From Ruminococcus sp. (GTDB lineage: Bacteria; Bacillota_A; Clostridia; Oscillospirales; Ruminococcaceae): 64,000 nt of DNA. Shown one piece after another: positions 17,310 through 26,600 of the stretch (positions are counted from its first letter, which is position 1; each line of letters begins with the position of its first letter). The notes under the pieces are model-generated. The model saw only the letters and a list, made by a program, of their open reading frames with translations. It searched no databases and was not told the origin of the DNA. The position numbers and the translations under genes were made by a program. Where the stretch lies: assembly GCF_016283395.1 (NCBI RefSeq), contig NZ_JAEEMU010000038.1:62001-126000 (forward strand), in the 5' to 3' direction.

Positions 17310-17335
17310 ATCCCCGAGGCAAAGCCTCGGGGTTC
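17310..17335 (-). terminator. Terminator of the LRR-cohesin-dockerin gene
   Basis: CCCCGAGGC / GCCTCGGGG with a 3-base loop (17312-17332). On the minus strand it is followed by ATTTTTG. It lies five bases beyond the stop codon. Confidence 0.85.
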
Positions 17336-17340
17336 ATCTT

Positions 17341-18762
17341 CTATTTTCTGTTTTTGATAAAATCACTAAAGTCTATTTTTTTATCCGTTCCCGAATTATA
17401 TGCATAATATGCAAGTATCAATGATGCATCGACTGAATCTGCCATGCCGTCATTATTAACATCTGCCGCAAGCTTCTGACGTTGATCTGTAAATGTTGAT
17501 GCCTTGCCGCTGGATATATATGCATATTCTTTCATAAGTACAGAAGCGTCAACGGAGTCCACAAGCTTATCATTATTTATATCACCCATTGCATACGGCG
17601 GATCGGCTATAACAGTTATGCTTCCCTTATCAAGTCCGTCGCTGAAAGCATATTTCGTCATTGCCTTGCCATTATCATCGTTGGCGAAGTTGGTGAAAAG
17701 CGGCTGTATCTTTCCGTATTTGGACTTTCCTACCTCAAAGCTGAACACATCGCCCACCTTACATTCCGCAGGAAGCGTAACATCTAACGTCCACATAAGT
17801 CCGTCCTTGCCAGCGTCAGTCGAACCGCCCGTTGTAAGCACGATGAAGTCCTTGGTATCACCTATCGCCTGTCCGCCTGTGAGCTGGTCGATAGCCTGAC
17901 CTGCTGTGGCTTCGCCTATTTTCAGTCTGCTGTCGAAATACACATAGAGCACAGTTTCACTGTAAAGCTTATCTGCTCCCTCAACTGTGATAGTTACCTG
18001 TTCTTTGTGGTTTGGCGACTCACTGAGATATACTTCCGTGCGGCTGAGTTTGAATATGGGTTTGCCCTGCACGGCTGTGCGTGTGGTAGTAGTAGTTGAT
18101 GTGGTTGAAGTAGTTGAGGTCGTAGTTGTGGTCTTTGAAGTAGTTGTGGAAGTCTTTGTGGTAGTTTTAGATGTGGTAGTGGTAGTTTTTGAAGTCGTTG
18201 TGGTAGTTTTTGACGTTGTGGAAGTAGTTGCTGCAAGTGTATTTACAGACAATGTCTCGAAACGGTATTTATACTTTGCAGCATATTCGGAAGCAGGAGA
18301 ATTTTCAGCTCCGATTATCTTTCCGTTGTATATTGCTGCTGAACTTCCGCCGCCTGCTGAGTTGCATATAGTATCGCCGCTGTCGAACAATGTGCAGCTT
18401 TTATTGTATATCACTATCTCCTCAAGCTTTCGGCAGTCCTTGAATGCATATTTGCCGATCTCACTGACACATTCGGGAAGTGTAACTGCTGTGACCTCTC
18501 TGCCTGCAAACGCATTATCGCCGATAACTGTTACAGGGAGTCCTGCTATCTGCGCAGGTACCTCTATCTTTCCCGAAACAGCCGCATTGCTGAGCTCAAC
18601 ATGGTCTGAATACTTATGATAGGTTATCCCGGCAGATGTAGCAGTTGAATACTCGGAAGCCTGAGACTCGTCTGCACTGCCTGTAAATATATAGCCGCTC
18701 GGAAGTGCTCCTGCTATTATTGCCGCAGAGATCACGGCTGATATGCACCTTTTTAACTTCAT
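17341..18762 (-). CDS. LRR protein with cohesin-like domain and dockerin, candidate adaptor scaffoldin
   Basis: 473 residues. Signal peptide (about 1-28), a short BspA/LRR_5 repeat domain (about 45-170), a Thr/Ser linker (about 178-228), a beta-rich domain (about 234-385), and a C-terminal dockerin with loops GDINNDKLVDSVDASVLM and ADVNNDGMADSVDASLIL. The middle domain has YFDSRLKIG early and LFTNFANDDNGKAM...YAFSDG late. I recognise these as patterns of ruminococcal cohesins, but this is from memory. Cohesin plus dockerin in one protein is the plan of adaptor scaffoldins such as ScaC. The start has GGAGG six bases upstream. Confidence 0.8.
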   Translation of the reverse strand: MKLKRCISAVISAAIIAGALPSGYIFTGSADESQASEYSTATSAGITYHKYSDHVELSNAAVSGKIEVPAQIAGLPVTVIGDNAFAGREVTAVTLPECVSEIGKYAFKDCRKLEEIVIYNKSCTLFDSGDTICNSAGGGSSAAIYNGKIIGAENSPASEYAAKYKYRFETLSVNTLAATTSTTSKTTTTTSKTTTTTSKTTTKTSTTTSKTTTTTSTTSTTSTTTTTRTAVQGKPIFKLSRTEVYLSESPNHKEQVTITVEGADKLYSETVLYVYFDSRLKIGEATAGQAIDQLTGGQAIGDTKDFIVLTTGGSTDAGKDGLMWTLDVTLPAECKVGDVFSFEVGKSKYGKIQPLFTNFANDDNGKAMTKYAFSDGLDKGSITVIADPPYAMGDINNDKLVDSVDASVLMKEYAYISSGKASTFTDQRQKLAADVNNDGMADSVDASLILAYYAYNSGTDKKIDFSDFIKNRK

Positions 18763-18807
18763 ATATACCTCCGTATCCAGCCAAACGCTGAGGGCTGAAC
18801 AGAATAA

Positions 18808-19557
18808 TTATTTATTGTAATCGTAGAACATCTCGTCCATAAGCTTGTCGTAGCCGCTGCGGTCACCAAATGCAGCTTTTATCAGTGCTCCTGCATTTTT
18901 GAATATGAGCTTAAAGTAGAGCCAGTCACCCATATCATTGTATTTTCGTGTGGAATTGATAAGATGATTATTGCGAAGGCAGCCGTACTTCTTCCCCTTT
19001 TTTCTGCCATAAGCTCTCAGTGCTTTGGCTGTAGCGATGTCCTCGCCTGCTTTTTTCTCAATAAATCCGCCTATTGCGTCAAAATCAGACTTCCTTGCCC
19101 AGAATATACTGCAGTAAAGTCCCGTAAGCTTAAAGCCAAGCCGACAGATGATATCGTTTATCCAGAGTGCTGCGGAATACCTCTCAAAACGCAAAGGAGC
19201 TCCGCCGCCTATGTACTTTCCGCTGTTCAGCATACCCAGTATCTCGCGCAGAGTATCCTCGGTCATTCGGTTATCACAGTCAATGGTAACTATTACCTTT
19301 CCCCGTGCAGCATTGATGCCTGCATTTCGGACTGTGGCTATGCATCTGCTCTCATCAGTGACAACACGCGCACCGTTTGCAAGTGCAAGCTCGGCTGTAC
19401 GGTCCGTACATCTGTTGCATACGATGATCGTCTCAACTCCGCATTTCACACGGGAAGCCGCCTGTTTTATCGAATTTATGCATCTTTCCACATACTTTTC
19501 TTCGTTATGTGCAGGCACTATAACTGATATGATAATATTGTCCGAAATAGTCATCAT
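18808..19557 (-). CDS. Family 2 glycosyltransferase
   Basis: 249 residues, GT-A fold. VIVPAHNEEKYVERCINSI is the N-terminal nucleotide-sugar binding motif, followed by CNRCTDRT and the metal-binding DXD-like VTIDCDNRM. No transmembrane segment is evident. The acceptor is unknown. It lies 45 bases upstream of the LRR-cohesin-dockerin gene on the same strand, so glycosylation of the Thr-rich linker of secreted proteins is a possible but unproven role. Two adjacent ATG codons (19557 and 19554) follow AGGGGAG; the second has the better spacing. Confidence 0.85.
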   Translation of the reverse strand: MMTISDNIIISVIVPAHNEEKYVERCINSIKQAASRVKCGVETIIVCNRCTDRTAELALANGARVVTDESRCIATVRNAGINAARGKVIVTIDCDNRMTEDTLREILGMLNSGKYIGGGAPLRFERYSAALWINDIICRLGFKLTGLYCSIFWARKSDFDAIGGFIEKKAGEDIATAKALRAYGRKKGKKYGCLRNNHLINSTRKYNDMGDWLYFKLIFKNAGALIKAAFGDRSGYDKLMDEMFYDYNK

Positions 19558-19840
19558 CTCCCCTGCTGCTTATTTTATACTATTATATATTATAAGCATT
19601 TAAGTATTAAAAGTCAATAGCACGGCAGCGTGACGCTGCACCCTTGCCCCGTTGTCGCTTGCAAGCTCGCTCACTCTTAACAAAAATGTTAATTGTACAT
19701 CGCTTACAGTACTTTTAATTATGAATTATGAATTGATACAGCCGCCCCTAAAATTCTAATCACTATGCACTAACCACTAATAACTACTACCTACTCACTA
19801 ATCACAAAACACTAAACACTAAAAACTTTCTAAAAAATGC
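19558..19840. other. Gene-free region with small palindromes
   Basis: No gene seen. It contains a hairpin GCAGCG/CGCTGC (19625-19639), TTAACA/TGTTAA (19678-19693), an inverted repeat ATTAAAAGT...ACTTTTAAT (about 19604 and 19705) and the CACTAA tract listed separately. Confidence 0.55.
19755..19825 (-). repeat. CACTAA repeat tract (inverse of TTAGTG)
   Basis: Degenerate copies of CACTAA with 5-8 base spacing. Read on the minus strand this is the TTAGTG tract found at 16914-16941. The two tracts flank the glycosyltransferase and LRR-cohesin-dockerin genes in opposite orientation. Confidence 0.65.
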
Positions 19841-19869
19841 TTGACATTGCTATTTATATGTGTTATAAT
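19841..19869 (+). promoter_or_regulatory. Promoter of rpmG-secE-nusG
   Basis: TTGACA (19841-19846), 17-base spacer, TATAAT (19864-19869): perfect sigma-A consensus, as expected for ribosomal genes. Confidence 0.9.
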
Positions 19870-19876
19870 GGTAGTA

Positions 19877-19945
19877 CCTCGTTGGGGGTTTATTTTTTTG
19901 TCCCCGTGCGAGGGAGGCAAACAACCTACCTTTGGTAACAAAGGA
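19877..19945 (+). promoter_or_regulatory. Structured 5' leader of the rpmG operon
   Basis: The roughly 95-base leader can form a first stem-loop CCTCG-(tt)-GGGG / CCCC-(gtg)-CGAGG (19877-19913) starting at or next to the expected transcript start, and a second, CCTTTG-gtaa-CAAAGG (19930-19945). No known riboswitch recognised. Confidence 0.45.
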
Positions 19946-19969
19946 AGTACTAATTCAGGAGGTGCCGAT

Positions 19970-20119
19970 ATGAGAGTAAAGGTTACTTTAGCTTGTACAG
20001 AGTGCAAGCAGCGCAACTATGTTTCCAAGAAAAACAAGAAGAACGACCCTGACAGAATTGAAATGATGAAGCATTGCAAGTTCTGCAGAAAGCATACTCT
20101 TCACAAGGAAACAAAGTAA
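19970..20119 (+). CDS. rpmG: 50S ribosomal protein L33, zinc-binding form
   Basis: 49 residues starting [17 protein letters not shown], the normal length of L33. Two CxxC pairs (CTEC and CKFC) are kept, so this is the zinc-binding form. The ATG at 19970 has CAGGAGGTG upstream, whereas the frame extends further upstream without a ribosome site. It heads rpmG-secE-nusG, the usual bacterial order. Confidence 0.97.
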   Translation: MRVKVTLACTECKQRNYVSKKNKKNDPDRIEMMKHCKFCRKHTLHKETK

Positions 20120-20136
20120 TCGGAAGGGGTATTTTT

Positions 20137-20370
20137 ATGGCTAAGAATACATCTTCAGATAAGAAGTCCGAGAAAAAAGAAGTAGGAAAGATCCGAAAAT
20201 GGTTCAAGGACCTCAAAGTAGAATTTAAAAAAGTGGTTTGGCCATCTAAGGAAACTGTCATCACTAACACATCAGTCGTTGTAAGTGTTATTGTTGCATC
20301 AGCAGTTTTCGTAGGCGCAATAGATCAGCTTTTTATGTTCTTGATGCGTTTGATCTATAACGCTCACTAA
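20137..20370 (+). CDS. secE: Preprotein translocase subunit SecE
   Basis: 77 residues from the ATG at 20137. A Lys-rich N-terminus, the amphipathic WFKDLKVEFKKVVWPSKE segment typical of SecE, and one transmembrane helix (about 45-65). It stabilises SecY in the export channel. The ribosome site GGAAGGGG lies just upstream, 17 bases after rpmG. Confidence 0.96.
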   Translation: MAKNTSSDKKSEKKEVGKIRKWFKDLKVEFKKVVWPSKETVITNTSVVVSVIVASAVFVGAIDQLFMFLMRLIYNAH

Positions 20371-20395
20371 TTCAGAGGAGATCAGGAGGAGAATT

Positions 20396-20923
20396 ATGTC
20401 AGAAGCAGCTAAGTGGTACGTTATCCACACATATTCAGGCTATGAAAATAAGGTAGCTCAGAATATTGAAAAGGTTGTAGAAAACCGTAAGCTTCATGAA
20501 CTTATCCAAGAGGTCAGAGTTCCTACTGAAAGAGCAACTGAGATCACAGATGGAAAAACCAAAGAAGTAGAGCGTAAAACTTATCCGGGTTACGTTCTCG
20601 TCAAGATGATAATGAACGATGATTCATGGTATGTCGTTCGCAATACCAGAGGCTGTACAGGCTTCGTAGGACCTGCTTCAGAGCCTACTCCCCTTTCAGA
20701 AGAGGAAGTTGAAAAGCTCTTTGGCGTTGAAGTTTCTTCTGTTACTGTAAACTTCAAGGTCGGCGACAGCGTCCGTATCTCGGGTACTGCTATGGACGGA
20801 TTTATCGGTGTTGTTCAGAACATCAATCTTGAGGACCGTTCAGTAGATCTTCTTGTCTCAATGTTCGGTCGTGAAACCCCCACTACCCTGCCTATAAGCC
20901 AGGTCGTATTAGTGGAGGATTAA
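20396..20923 (+). CDS. nusG: Transcription antitermination factor NusG
   Basis: 175 residues, normal size. The NGN domain opens AKWYVIHTYSGYENKVAQNI and includes YPGYVLVKM and WYVVRNTRGCTGFVGP. The C-terminal KOW motif is FKVGDSVRISGTAMDGFIGVVQ. It links RNA polymerase with the ribosome and Rho. The ribosome site CAGGAGGAG lies seven bases upstream, 25 bases after secE. Confidence 0.97.
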   Translation: MSEAAKWYVIHTYSGYENKVAQNIEKVVENRKLHELIQEVRVPTERATEITDGKTKEVERKTYPGYVLVKMIMNDDSWYVVRNTRGCTGFVGPASEPTPLSEEEVEKLFGVEVSSVTVNFKVGDSVRISGTAMDGFIGVVQNINLEDRSVDLLVSMFGRETPTTLPISQVVLVED

Positions 20924-20956
20924 TTCAGGTCAAAAAGAACCCGCAGTATGGGTTCA

Positions 20957-20996
20957 GTGGGAGAGGTAAAATAATTCTTGCCTCGCCATTTACCAC
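20957..20996 (+). promoter_or_regulatory. Leader element before rplK, candidate L1-binding structure
   Basis: GTGG-GA-GAGGTAA pairs with TTGCCTC-GCCATTTA-CCAC, giving two helices joined by an asymmetric internal loop. This is the general plan of L1 binding sites in mRNA and 23S rRNA. A second GTGGGAG...TTACCAC element precedes rplA. Confidence 0.5.
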
Positions 20997-21016
20997 ATTT
21001 ATGGAGGTGCGAATAC

Positions 21017-21442
21017 ATGGCACAGAAAGTAGTTGGCTACATTAAGCTTCAGATCGCAGCAGGAAAGGCTACTCCTGCACCACCTGTTGGTCCGGCACTC
21101 GGTCAGCACGGTGTTAATATCATGGCATTCACAAAGGAATTCAACGAGAGAACAAAGAACGACATCGGTATGATCATCCCTGTTGTTATTACTGTTTACG
21201 CAGACCGTTCATTCTCGTTCATCACTAAGACTCCACCCGCAGCTGTTCTTATCAAGAAGGCTTGCAATATCAACAGCGGTTCAGGAGTACCTAACAAGAC
21301 TAAGGTCGCTAACATCACAAAGGAACAGATCCAGAAGATCGCTGAGACAAAGATGCCTGACCTCAACGCAGGTTCACTCGAGGCAGCTATGAGCATGATC
21401 GCTGGTACAGCTCGTTCAATGGGCGTTGTAGTTGTTGACTAA
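21017..21442 (+). CDS. rplK: 50S ribosomal protein L11
   Basis: 141 residues starting [21 protein letters not shown], standard L11. [17 protein letters not shown] and the C-terminal rRNA-binding domain ([21 protein letters not shown]) are complete. The ATG at 21017 has GGAGGTG upstream; the longer frame back to 20978 is in the leader. Confidence 0.97.
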   Translation: MAQKVVGYIKLQIAAGKATPAPPVGPALGQHGVNIMAFTKEFNERTKNDIGMIIPVVITVYADRSFSFITKTPPAAVLIKKACNINSGSGVPNKTKVANITKEQIQKIAETKMPDLNAGSLEAAMSMIAGTARSMGVVVVD

Positions 21443-21493
21443 TCAATTTTTTGAATGATGAAGTGGGATATTTTCCCGTTCAGAGTTCTATTG

Positions 21494-21546
21494 GTGGGAG
21501 GAAAATTCCGCTAATCGGGTAAGCTATAAGCTCCCGGTATTACCAC
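21494..21546 (+). promoter_or_regulatory. Leader element before rplA, candidate L1-binding structure
   Basis: GTGG (21494-21497) can pair with CCAC (21543-21546) around GGA/TCC and CGGG/CCCG hairpins. It shares GTGGGAG and TTACCAC with the element before rplK. It lies 20 bases before the rplA start, so it could block its ribosome site. Confidence 0.45.
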
Positions 21547-21565
21547 TTAAATAGGAGGAAATATA

Positions 21566-22261
21566 ATGAAACACGGCAAGAAATATGTTGACAGCGCAAA
21601 GGCTGTTGATTATGCAAAGCAGTATGAGTCCACAGAGGCTCTTGACTTAGTTTGCAAGAACGCAAAGGCTAAGTTCGATGAAACTATAGAGGCACACATT
21701 CGTCTTGGTGTTGACTCAAGACACGCTGACCAGCAGGTTAGAGGTGCTGTTGTTCTCCCTAACGGTACAGGTAAGACTGTTCGTGTATGCGTATTCTGCA
21801 AGGAAGACAAGTATGAGGCAGCTCAGGGTGCTGGCGCAGAGTTCGTTGGCGGACAGGATCTCGTAGACAAGATCATGAAGGAAAACTGGATGGACTTCGA
21901 CGTTGTTATCGCTTCACCTGACATGATGGGTCTCGTTGGTCGTCTTGGTAAGGTTCTCGGACCTCGTGGTCTTATGCCAAACCCAAAGGCTGGTACTGTA
22001 ACTCCTGATGTTGCAAAGGCTGTTACAGAGGCTAAGGCTGGTAAGATCGAGTATCGTCTCGACAAGACAAACATCATTCACTGTCCTATCGGTAAGGCTT
22101 CATTCGGTGCTCAGAAGCTCGAAGAGAACTTCTCTACACTTATGGAAGCTATCGTAAAGGCTAAGCCTGCTGCTGCTAAGGGTACTTACCTCAAGAGCTG
22201 CACAGTTACTTCAACAATGGGCCCTGGTGTTCCTGTTGCTACAGCTAAGTACGGTGTTTGA
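21566..22261 (+). CDS. rplA: 50S ribosomal protein L1
   Basis: 231 residues, normal length. [15 protein letters not shown] at the start, the domain II stretch [26 protein letters not shown], and the C-terminal [13 protein letters not shown] are all present. L1 binds 23S rRNA and in many bacteria represses its own operon. AGGAGG lies eight bases before the start. rplJ and rplL, which usually follow, are not here; a terminator and an opposing gene follow instead. Confidence 0.97.
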   Translation: MKHGKKYVDSAKAVDYAKQYESTEALDLVCKNAKAKFDETIEAHIRLGVDSRHADQQVRGAVVLPNGTGKTVRVCVFCKEDKYEAAQGAGAEFVGGQDLVDKIMKENWMDFDVVIASPDMMGLVGRLGKVLGPRGLMPNPKAGTVTPDVAKAVTEAKAGKIEYRLDKTNIIHCPIGKASFGAQKLEENFSTLMEAIVKAKPAAAKGTYLKSCTVTSTMGPGVPVATAKYGV

Positions 22262-22276
22262 TAAAAATAGCTAATA

Positions 22277-22310
22277 TTAAAGGCTTCACAGAAATGTGAA
22301 GCCTTTTTGT
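22277..22310 (+). terminator. Terminator after rplA
   Basis: AAAGGCTTCACA / TGTGAAGCCTTT with loop GAAA, followed by TTTTGTT. It ends just before the convergent DUF2974 gene's stop codon. Confidence 0.9.
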
Positions 22311-22317
22311 TATTGTG

Positions 22318-23406
22318 TCATGGCTGCTGAGGTTTGAATATTGCACCCGTTCCGTCTTTTGCGATCTTTTTGATAGCACCTTTCATTATCGCCTGCTGTT
22401 CGGGACGGAGTTTTGAATACGCCTTGATAAGTGCAGGATACAGGCGGAGCTTGTTTATTTCCTTCAATGTATCCTTATCGGTAGAATTAAGCACCTCAAA
22501 CAGCGAATCCGTAAATATCTGCCTCTCCGTATCGCTGAATTCTTCAAGAAGTCCCGATATCGCCTTGTTAATAACATCGCCTGACTTTTTCAGCTTATCC
22601 GCAAACACGAAGCGATTGCGGCGCAGCTCCCAGCTGTAGGAAAAATGCTGGCTCAGTCCGATAGCGGAGTTCTTTACGATCTTCGGCTCGCAGCTGCTAC
22701 CGAGAAGCATACCAACGATAGAAACCTGCGGTATATAGCTTCTGAAATACGGAAGCATTTTTTTATACATATCAGATTCTATTATCTCATCTCTGAACCC
22801 CGGACCGTCATAGGAATAGATATCCCTGATGTGCTGACGCACATTTTCTTCGCAGAACATAGAGCTGTATATAGCAAAATTTCCGCCTTTTGAATGACCG
22901 CCGAGCCGAACCACGTCTGCTCCCGAATAAGCCTTATCCACATAACAAATCGCCTGCTGCTGACCTGCTGTCTGCTGCATAAAACTGAGATTAAAATCCT
23001 CTTTCCAGCCTACGACAGTTCCGTCCGTACCGCGAAAAGCTATAAAATCACTGCCGTCGGGCAGCCTGTAAGTAAGTGCCGAAAACTGAAGATCAGCAGA
23101 ATGTTCGACCATGCTGATATATCCGCTAAGCAATGTTCCGCGATATCGCCTTGACTCGGCAAGCTTTCTGAACAGCATATTATCCTGCTCGAAGGTAATG
23201 ATCCTGAGCTTTTTATCAATTTTTTCGGGATCATATATTTTATACGCCTCGGGAATTGTAATACTTTCCTCAAAACTTTCGGACACTACGCCTTCCAAAG
23301 GCACATAGCAGAACTGAGACAAAACCAATCCGTCGATCTCATTAAACGGATCAGCTGAAAACGGAACATCTCCTCGCCAGTCGAGGTAATCAAGAATGTT
23401 CGCCAG
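22318..23406 (-). CDS. DUF2974 (Mbeg1-like) alpha/beta hydrolase-fold protein
   Basis: From the CTG at 23406 the product is 362 residues and opens (M)ANILDYLDWRGDVPFS, the usual N-terminus of this lipase-like family. The nucleophile elbow GGHSKGGNFA is present. CTG has AGGGGGG six bases upstream, whereas the first standard in-frame start, GTG at 23448, has no ribosome site and would add 14 residues the family lacks. The substrate is unknown. A large DALI-like core with AFRGTDGTVVGWKEDF is typical of lipase class 3 relatives. Confidence 0.82.
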   Translation of the reverse strand: MANILDYLDWRGDVPFSADPFNEIDGLVLSQFCYVPLEGVVSESFEESITIPEAYKIYDPEKIDKKLRIITFEQDNMLFRKLAESRRYRGTLLSGYISMVEHSADLQFSALTYRLPDGSDFIAFRGTDGTVVGWKEDFNLSFMQQTAGQQQAICYVDKAYSGADVVRLGGHSKGGNFAIYSSMFCEENVRQHIRDIYSYDGPGFRDEIIESDMYKKMLPYFRSYIPQVSIVGMLLGSSCEPKIVKNSAIGLSQHFSYSWELRRNRFVFADKLKKSGDVINKAISGLLEEFSDTERQIFTDSLFEVLNSTDKDTLKEINKLRLYPALIKAYSKLRPEQQAIMKGAIKKIAKDGTGAIFKPQQP

Positions 23407-23547
23407 AAAAGTCCCCCCTATCTGAAAATACTGACGTACAAAGATCACGCCAAATCAGATCATTGATACTCATGCAATGGTATATTTCTCTTTATATAAC
23501 ATTATATCACTTTTCTGTCACGTTTTCAATAGGCATATATACAAAAA

Positions 23548-23580
23548 TAAACCGAGCGGATATACCGCTCGGTTTACTAA
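23548..23580 (-). terminator. Terminator of the CBM4-GH9 cellulase gene
   Basis: AAACCGAGCGG / CCGCTCGGTTT with loop ATATA (about 23551-23577), reading leftward into an AT-rich stretch. It lies about 30 bases after the stop codon at 23606. Confidence 0.75.
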
Positions 23581-23605
23581 TGGGATTTTATCCCTTTATT
23601 ACTAA

Positions 23606-26600
23606 TTACTTAGTAGGATCAAGTGAAGCGATCTTGTTGAGGAGGAAGTTCTGAATACGAACTGCATCCTGAGTTGTGATGCCCTTGCTTGATGTATCAA
23701 CGTCAGCGTTAGCCTGACCCTGTGCTGTGATAGCAGAAGAATCTGTACCGCCGATGCCGTACTTGTTCGGGTTAGCAAGGCTCTGCATGATAAGAACGAT
23801 ATCGCCCATATCTACATCGCCGTCGCAGTTAGCGTCACCCCATACCTTAGCAGTAGGTGTAGAGATGTCAGAAACTGTTGTAGTTGTAACAACTGGTGGC
23901 TGTGTTACAGTTGTTGTAGTTATTGTGCCAGGTGTAGGCTCAACATATGAATACTTCTGCTCCTTATCCTGGAGGAACTCAACGATCCAAGCAAGAGGAG
24001 CGTTCCAGTTGATTGTAACCTCGTTTGTTGACCAAGCTTCGATTGAGTCAACGAAACATCTCTGTGACGGGTTATCCTTATTACCAGGAACGAATCCGAG
24101 AGCACGTACATATGGATCCTGGAGACCTGCGTTAGGACCGCCTGAGAGAACTCCGTCAGGAGCCATAGGCAGAGTCTTATCAAGCTCGTGTGACCAATAT
24201 CTGTGGTGAGGATTCTTTTCCATGTATGTACCGTAACCTGTGATGAATGAGAATGAAAGTGGGTTACAGCCGAGGAGGTAGTTCATACCTGTAAGAACAC
24301 CGTTCATGTACTTGTCATCGCCTGTAAGGTCATAAGCATATGACATGATCATGAGGTTGTTGATTACCATTGAGTTTGAACCCCACTCATAACCGTTGAT
24401 GATAATGTCTGGATCAAGGTTGTTAGGATCGTTGTATCCTTTACCGTCATACTTGTAAGGAATACCATAACCCTGCTTCTCTTCTTCTTCGATATAATCA
24501 TCAGCTGTCTGCTTTATAGAAGCAGAAAGTGTAGCATACTGCTCATCAGTAAGAACTTCCTTGTGACGGAGAAGGAGTGAAAGTGAACCAGCGGCATTTG
24601 TATTACCCCAGTTAAGAGCTGTGAATGAACCGTCCTTGTTCTCACCACCGGTGATTCTTGTAGGAACCTTGAAAGCATTTGTATAGTCAGAAAGCTTTGT
24701 GAGATATGTATCAGCATCAGCATCCTTGAGGATCTTAGCAGATGTATAGATTTCACAAGCTGCCCAGTACATATCGTCCTTAACCTCGTTATCACCGTAA
24801 GGACCACCGCCCTTAGCCTGATACATAGGTGCGTAGAGTGACTTCGGATTATCCTCTTCCTTATCAGGATCTGCCTTGTACCAGTTCTTCTCAGCAGCTG
24901 CATAAGCGTCCTTAGCTTCCTGGAGATAGAATGCAGACTTTGTTGAGTCATATGGCTCGATAAGTCTTGCCATCTGAGCAGCACAAGCAGCATAGTTCAG
25001 TGTAGCAGCAAACGTTGGTGGCTTAACGATACGCTCTGTATTCCAGCCCTTATCACCGTTCTCAAGCTTTTCACCTGAGTAGTCCCAAGGTCTTGTAGCA
25101 AGTCCTGTCCACTTGTGGTCATGGAGCTTGTGGTAAACCATTCCAGCATACTTGCCCCATGTAGGCTCCTTAGCGTCAACCTTCATAGCTGTCATGAATT
25201 CGAGCTCGTAGAGACACTCATCGATGATATCAGGGAGCTTGTTGCCTGTCTCAGGGATACTTACTGTGCCTGAACCATCAGCAAACTTTTCCTTTGTCTT
25301 ATCGTTGTATGTAGCTCTCTCATACATATTGAGGAGAGTCCATACTGAGATACCGCCGTTAACAACGTATTTACCGTGGTCACCAGCATCGTACCAACCC
25401 TTGTTAGCTGTGAGTGTAGATGACTTATATTTGCTTGTAGCTTCATCGTTGCTGAGGTACTCGTTGTGCCACTCAGTCTGAACATAAGCTGTATCTGTCT
25501 TATGACCACCCTCATGAGCAAGAGTCTTTGTATCGCCTGATGTTATATACTTAGCTTCGATATCGATACCTGAACGGTTCTGATAGAAGTAGTTAAGAGC
25601 ATTCTTGAGCATATCGTGTGAAGAATCAGAATAGATGTCATCACCGATATTGAATTCCATTGATCTCCAGCTTTCGCCCTTTATACGGAGATAGTATCTG
25701 CCAGCCTTGTTAGCCTTTGAGAAGTCAATCTTGCAAACAGTATCAGCTGAATCAGGATCCTTCTTTGCTGTGCTTGTCTCGCCTGTCTCAACAACAGTGC
25801 CTGATGAAGCATCAACGAGCTCCCAAGTATAAGAACCTGAAAGGTCGATTGTTGAAGCACCGTAAAGGATATCACCCTTGTTATCGCCGAGTGTAGCTGT
25901 CTTAGCGAAGTTTGTGAAGTAACCGATCTGGTTTACAGAAATGAAGTTAACGAGCTTGCCGCCTTCCTTCATTGTAGGATCAAACTTAGCAGAGTAGTCA
26001 CGGTTTGTTGCACCGTATCCCTCGTCAGGATCTGAATTACAGCTGCCTTCACCAGGAGCCTTGTCGCCGCAAGTTACGCAGTCGATAACCATGTCATCGA
26101 ACCAGATCTCGTCGCCTTCCTTAGCGTTACCCTGATACTTAGTACCCTTAGCATAGTGAAAGCACCACTCAGCTGCCTCGAGGTCTTCTGTAGGTTTGAA
26201 TGTACCCTCAAATGTCTGCCACTCAGTTGTGAGCTCAACAGCCTTAGCAGGCCAGTTACCGCCCATGTGAGGTCCCATGTGCATATCATTTGACTGTCCG
26301 TCGAGTTCGAAATACTCGTTGTTACCTGAGATATCACCGATCTTAGAGCAAAGCTCCATACCAGCTCTCTTTGCCTTAGCCTTAAAGCTTACCTTATACT
26401 CGTGGCCAGCCTTGAAAGCAAGGTTTCTGTGTCTGAACTGAAGGTCCCACTTTTCGTGGTCAGCACCCTCAGGTACTTTAATCATTACGTGGAATGTACC
26501 ATCTGTAAGCTCAAAGTTCTGCTTAGCAGGTGATGATTCACAAGTGTGCCAAGGCAGAGCCTTGTGGTCGAATGTGCTCTCACCAACTACGAGACCAGCT

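Noticed and set aside
17987..18619. Long plus-strand open frame opposite the LRR-cohesin-dockerin gene
   Set aside because: It is the antisense of the Thr-linker (a Val run) and lacks a ribosome site. The minus-strand gene explains the region.
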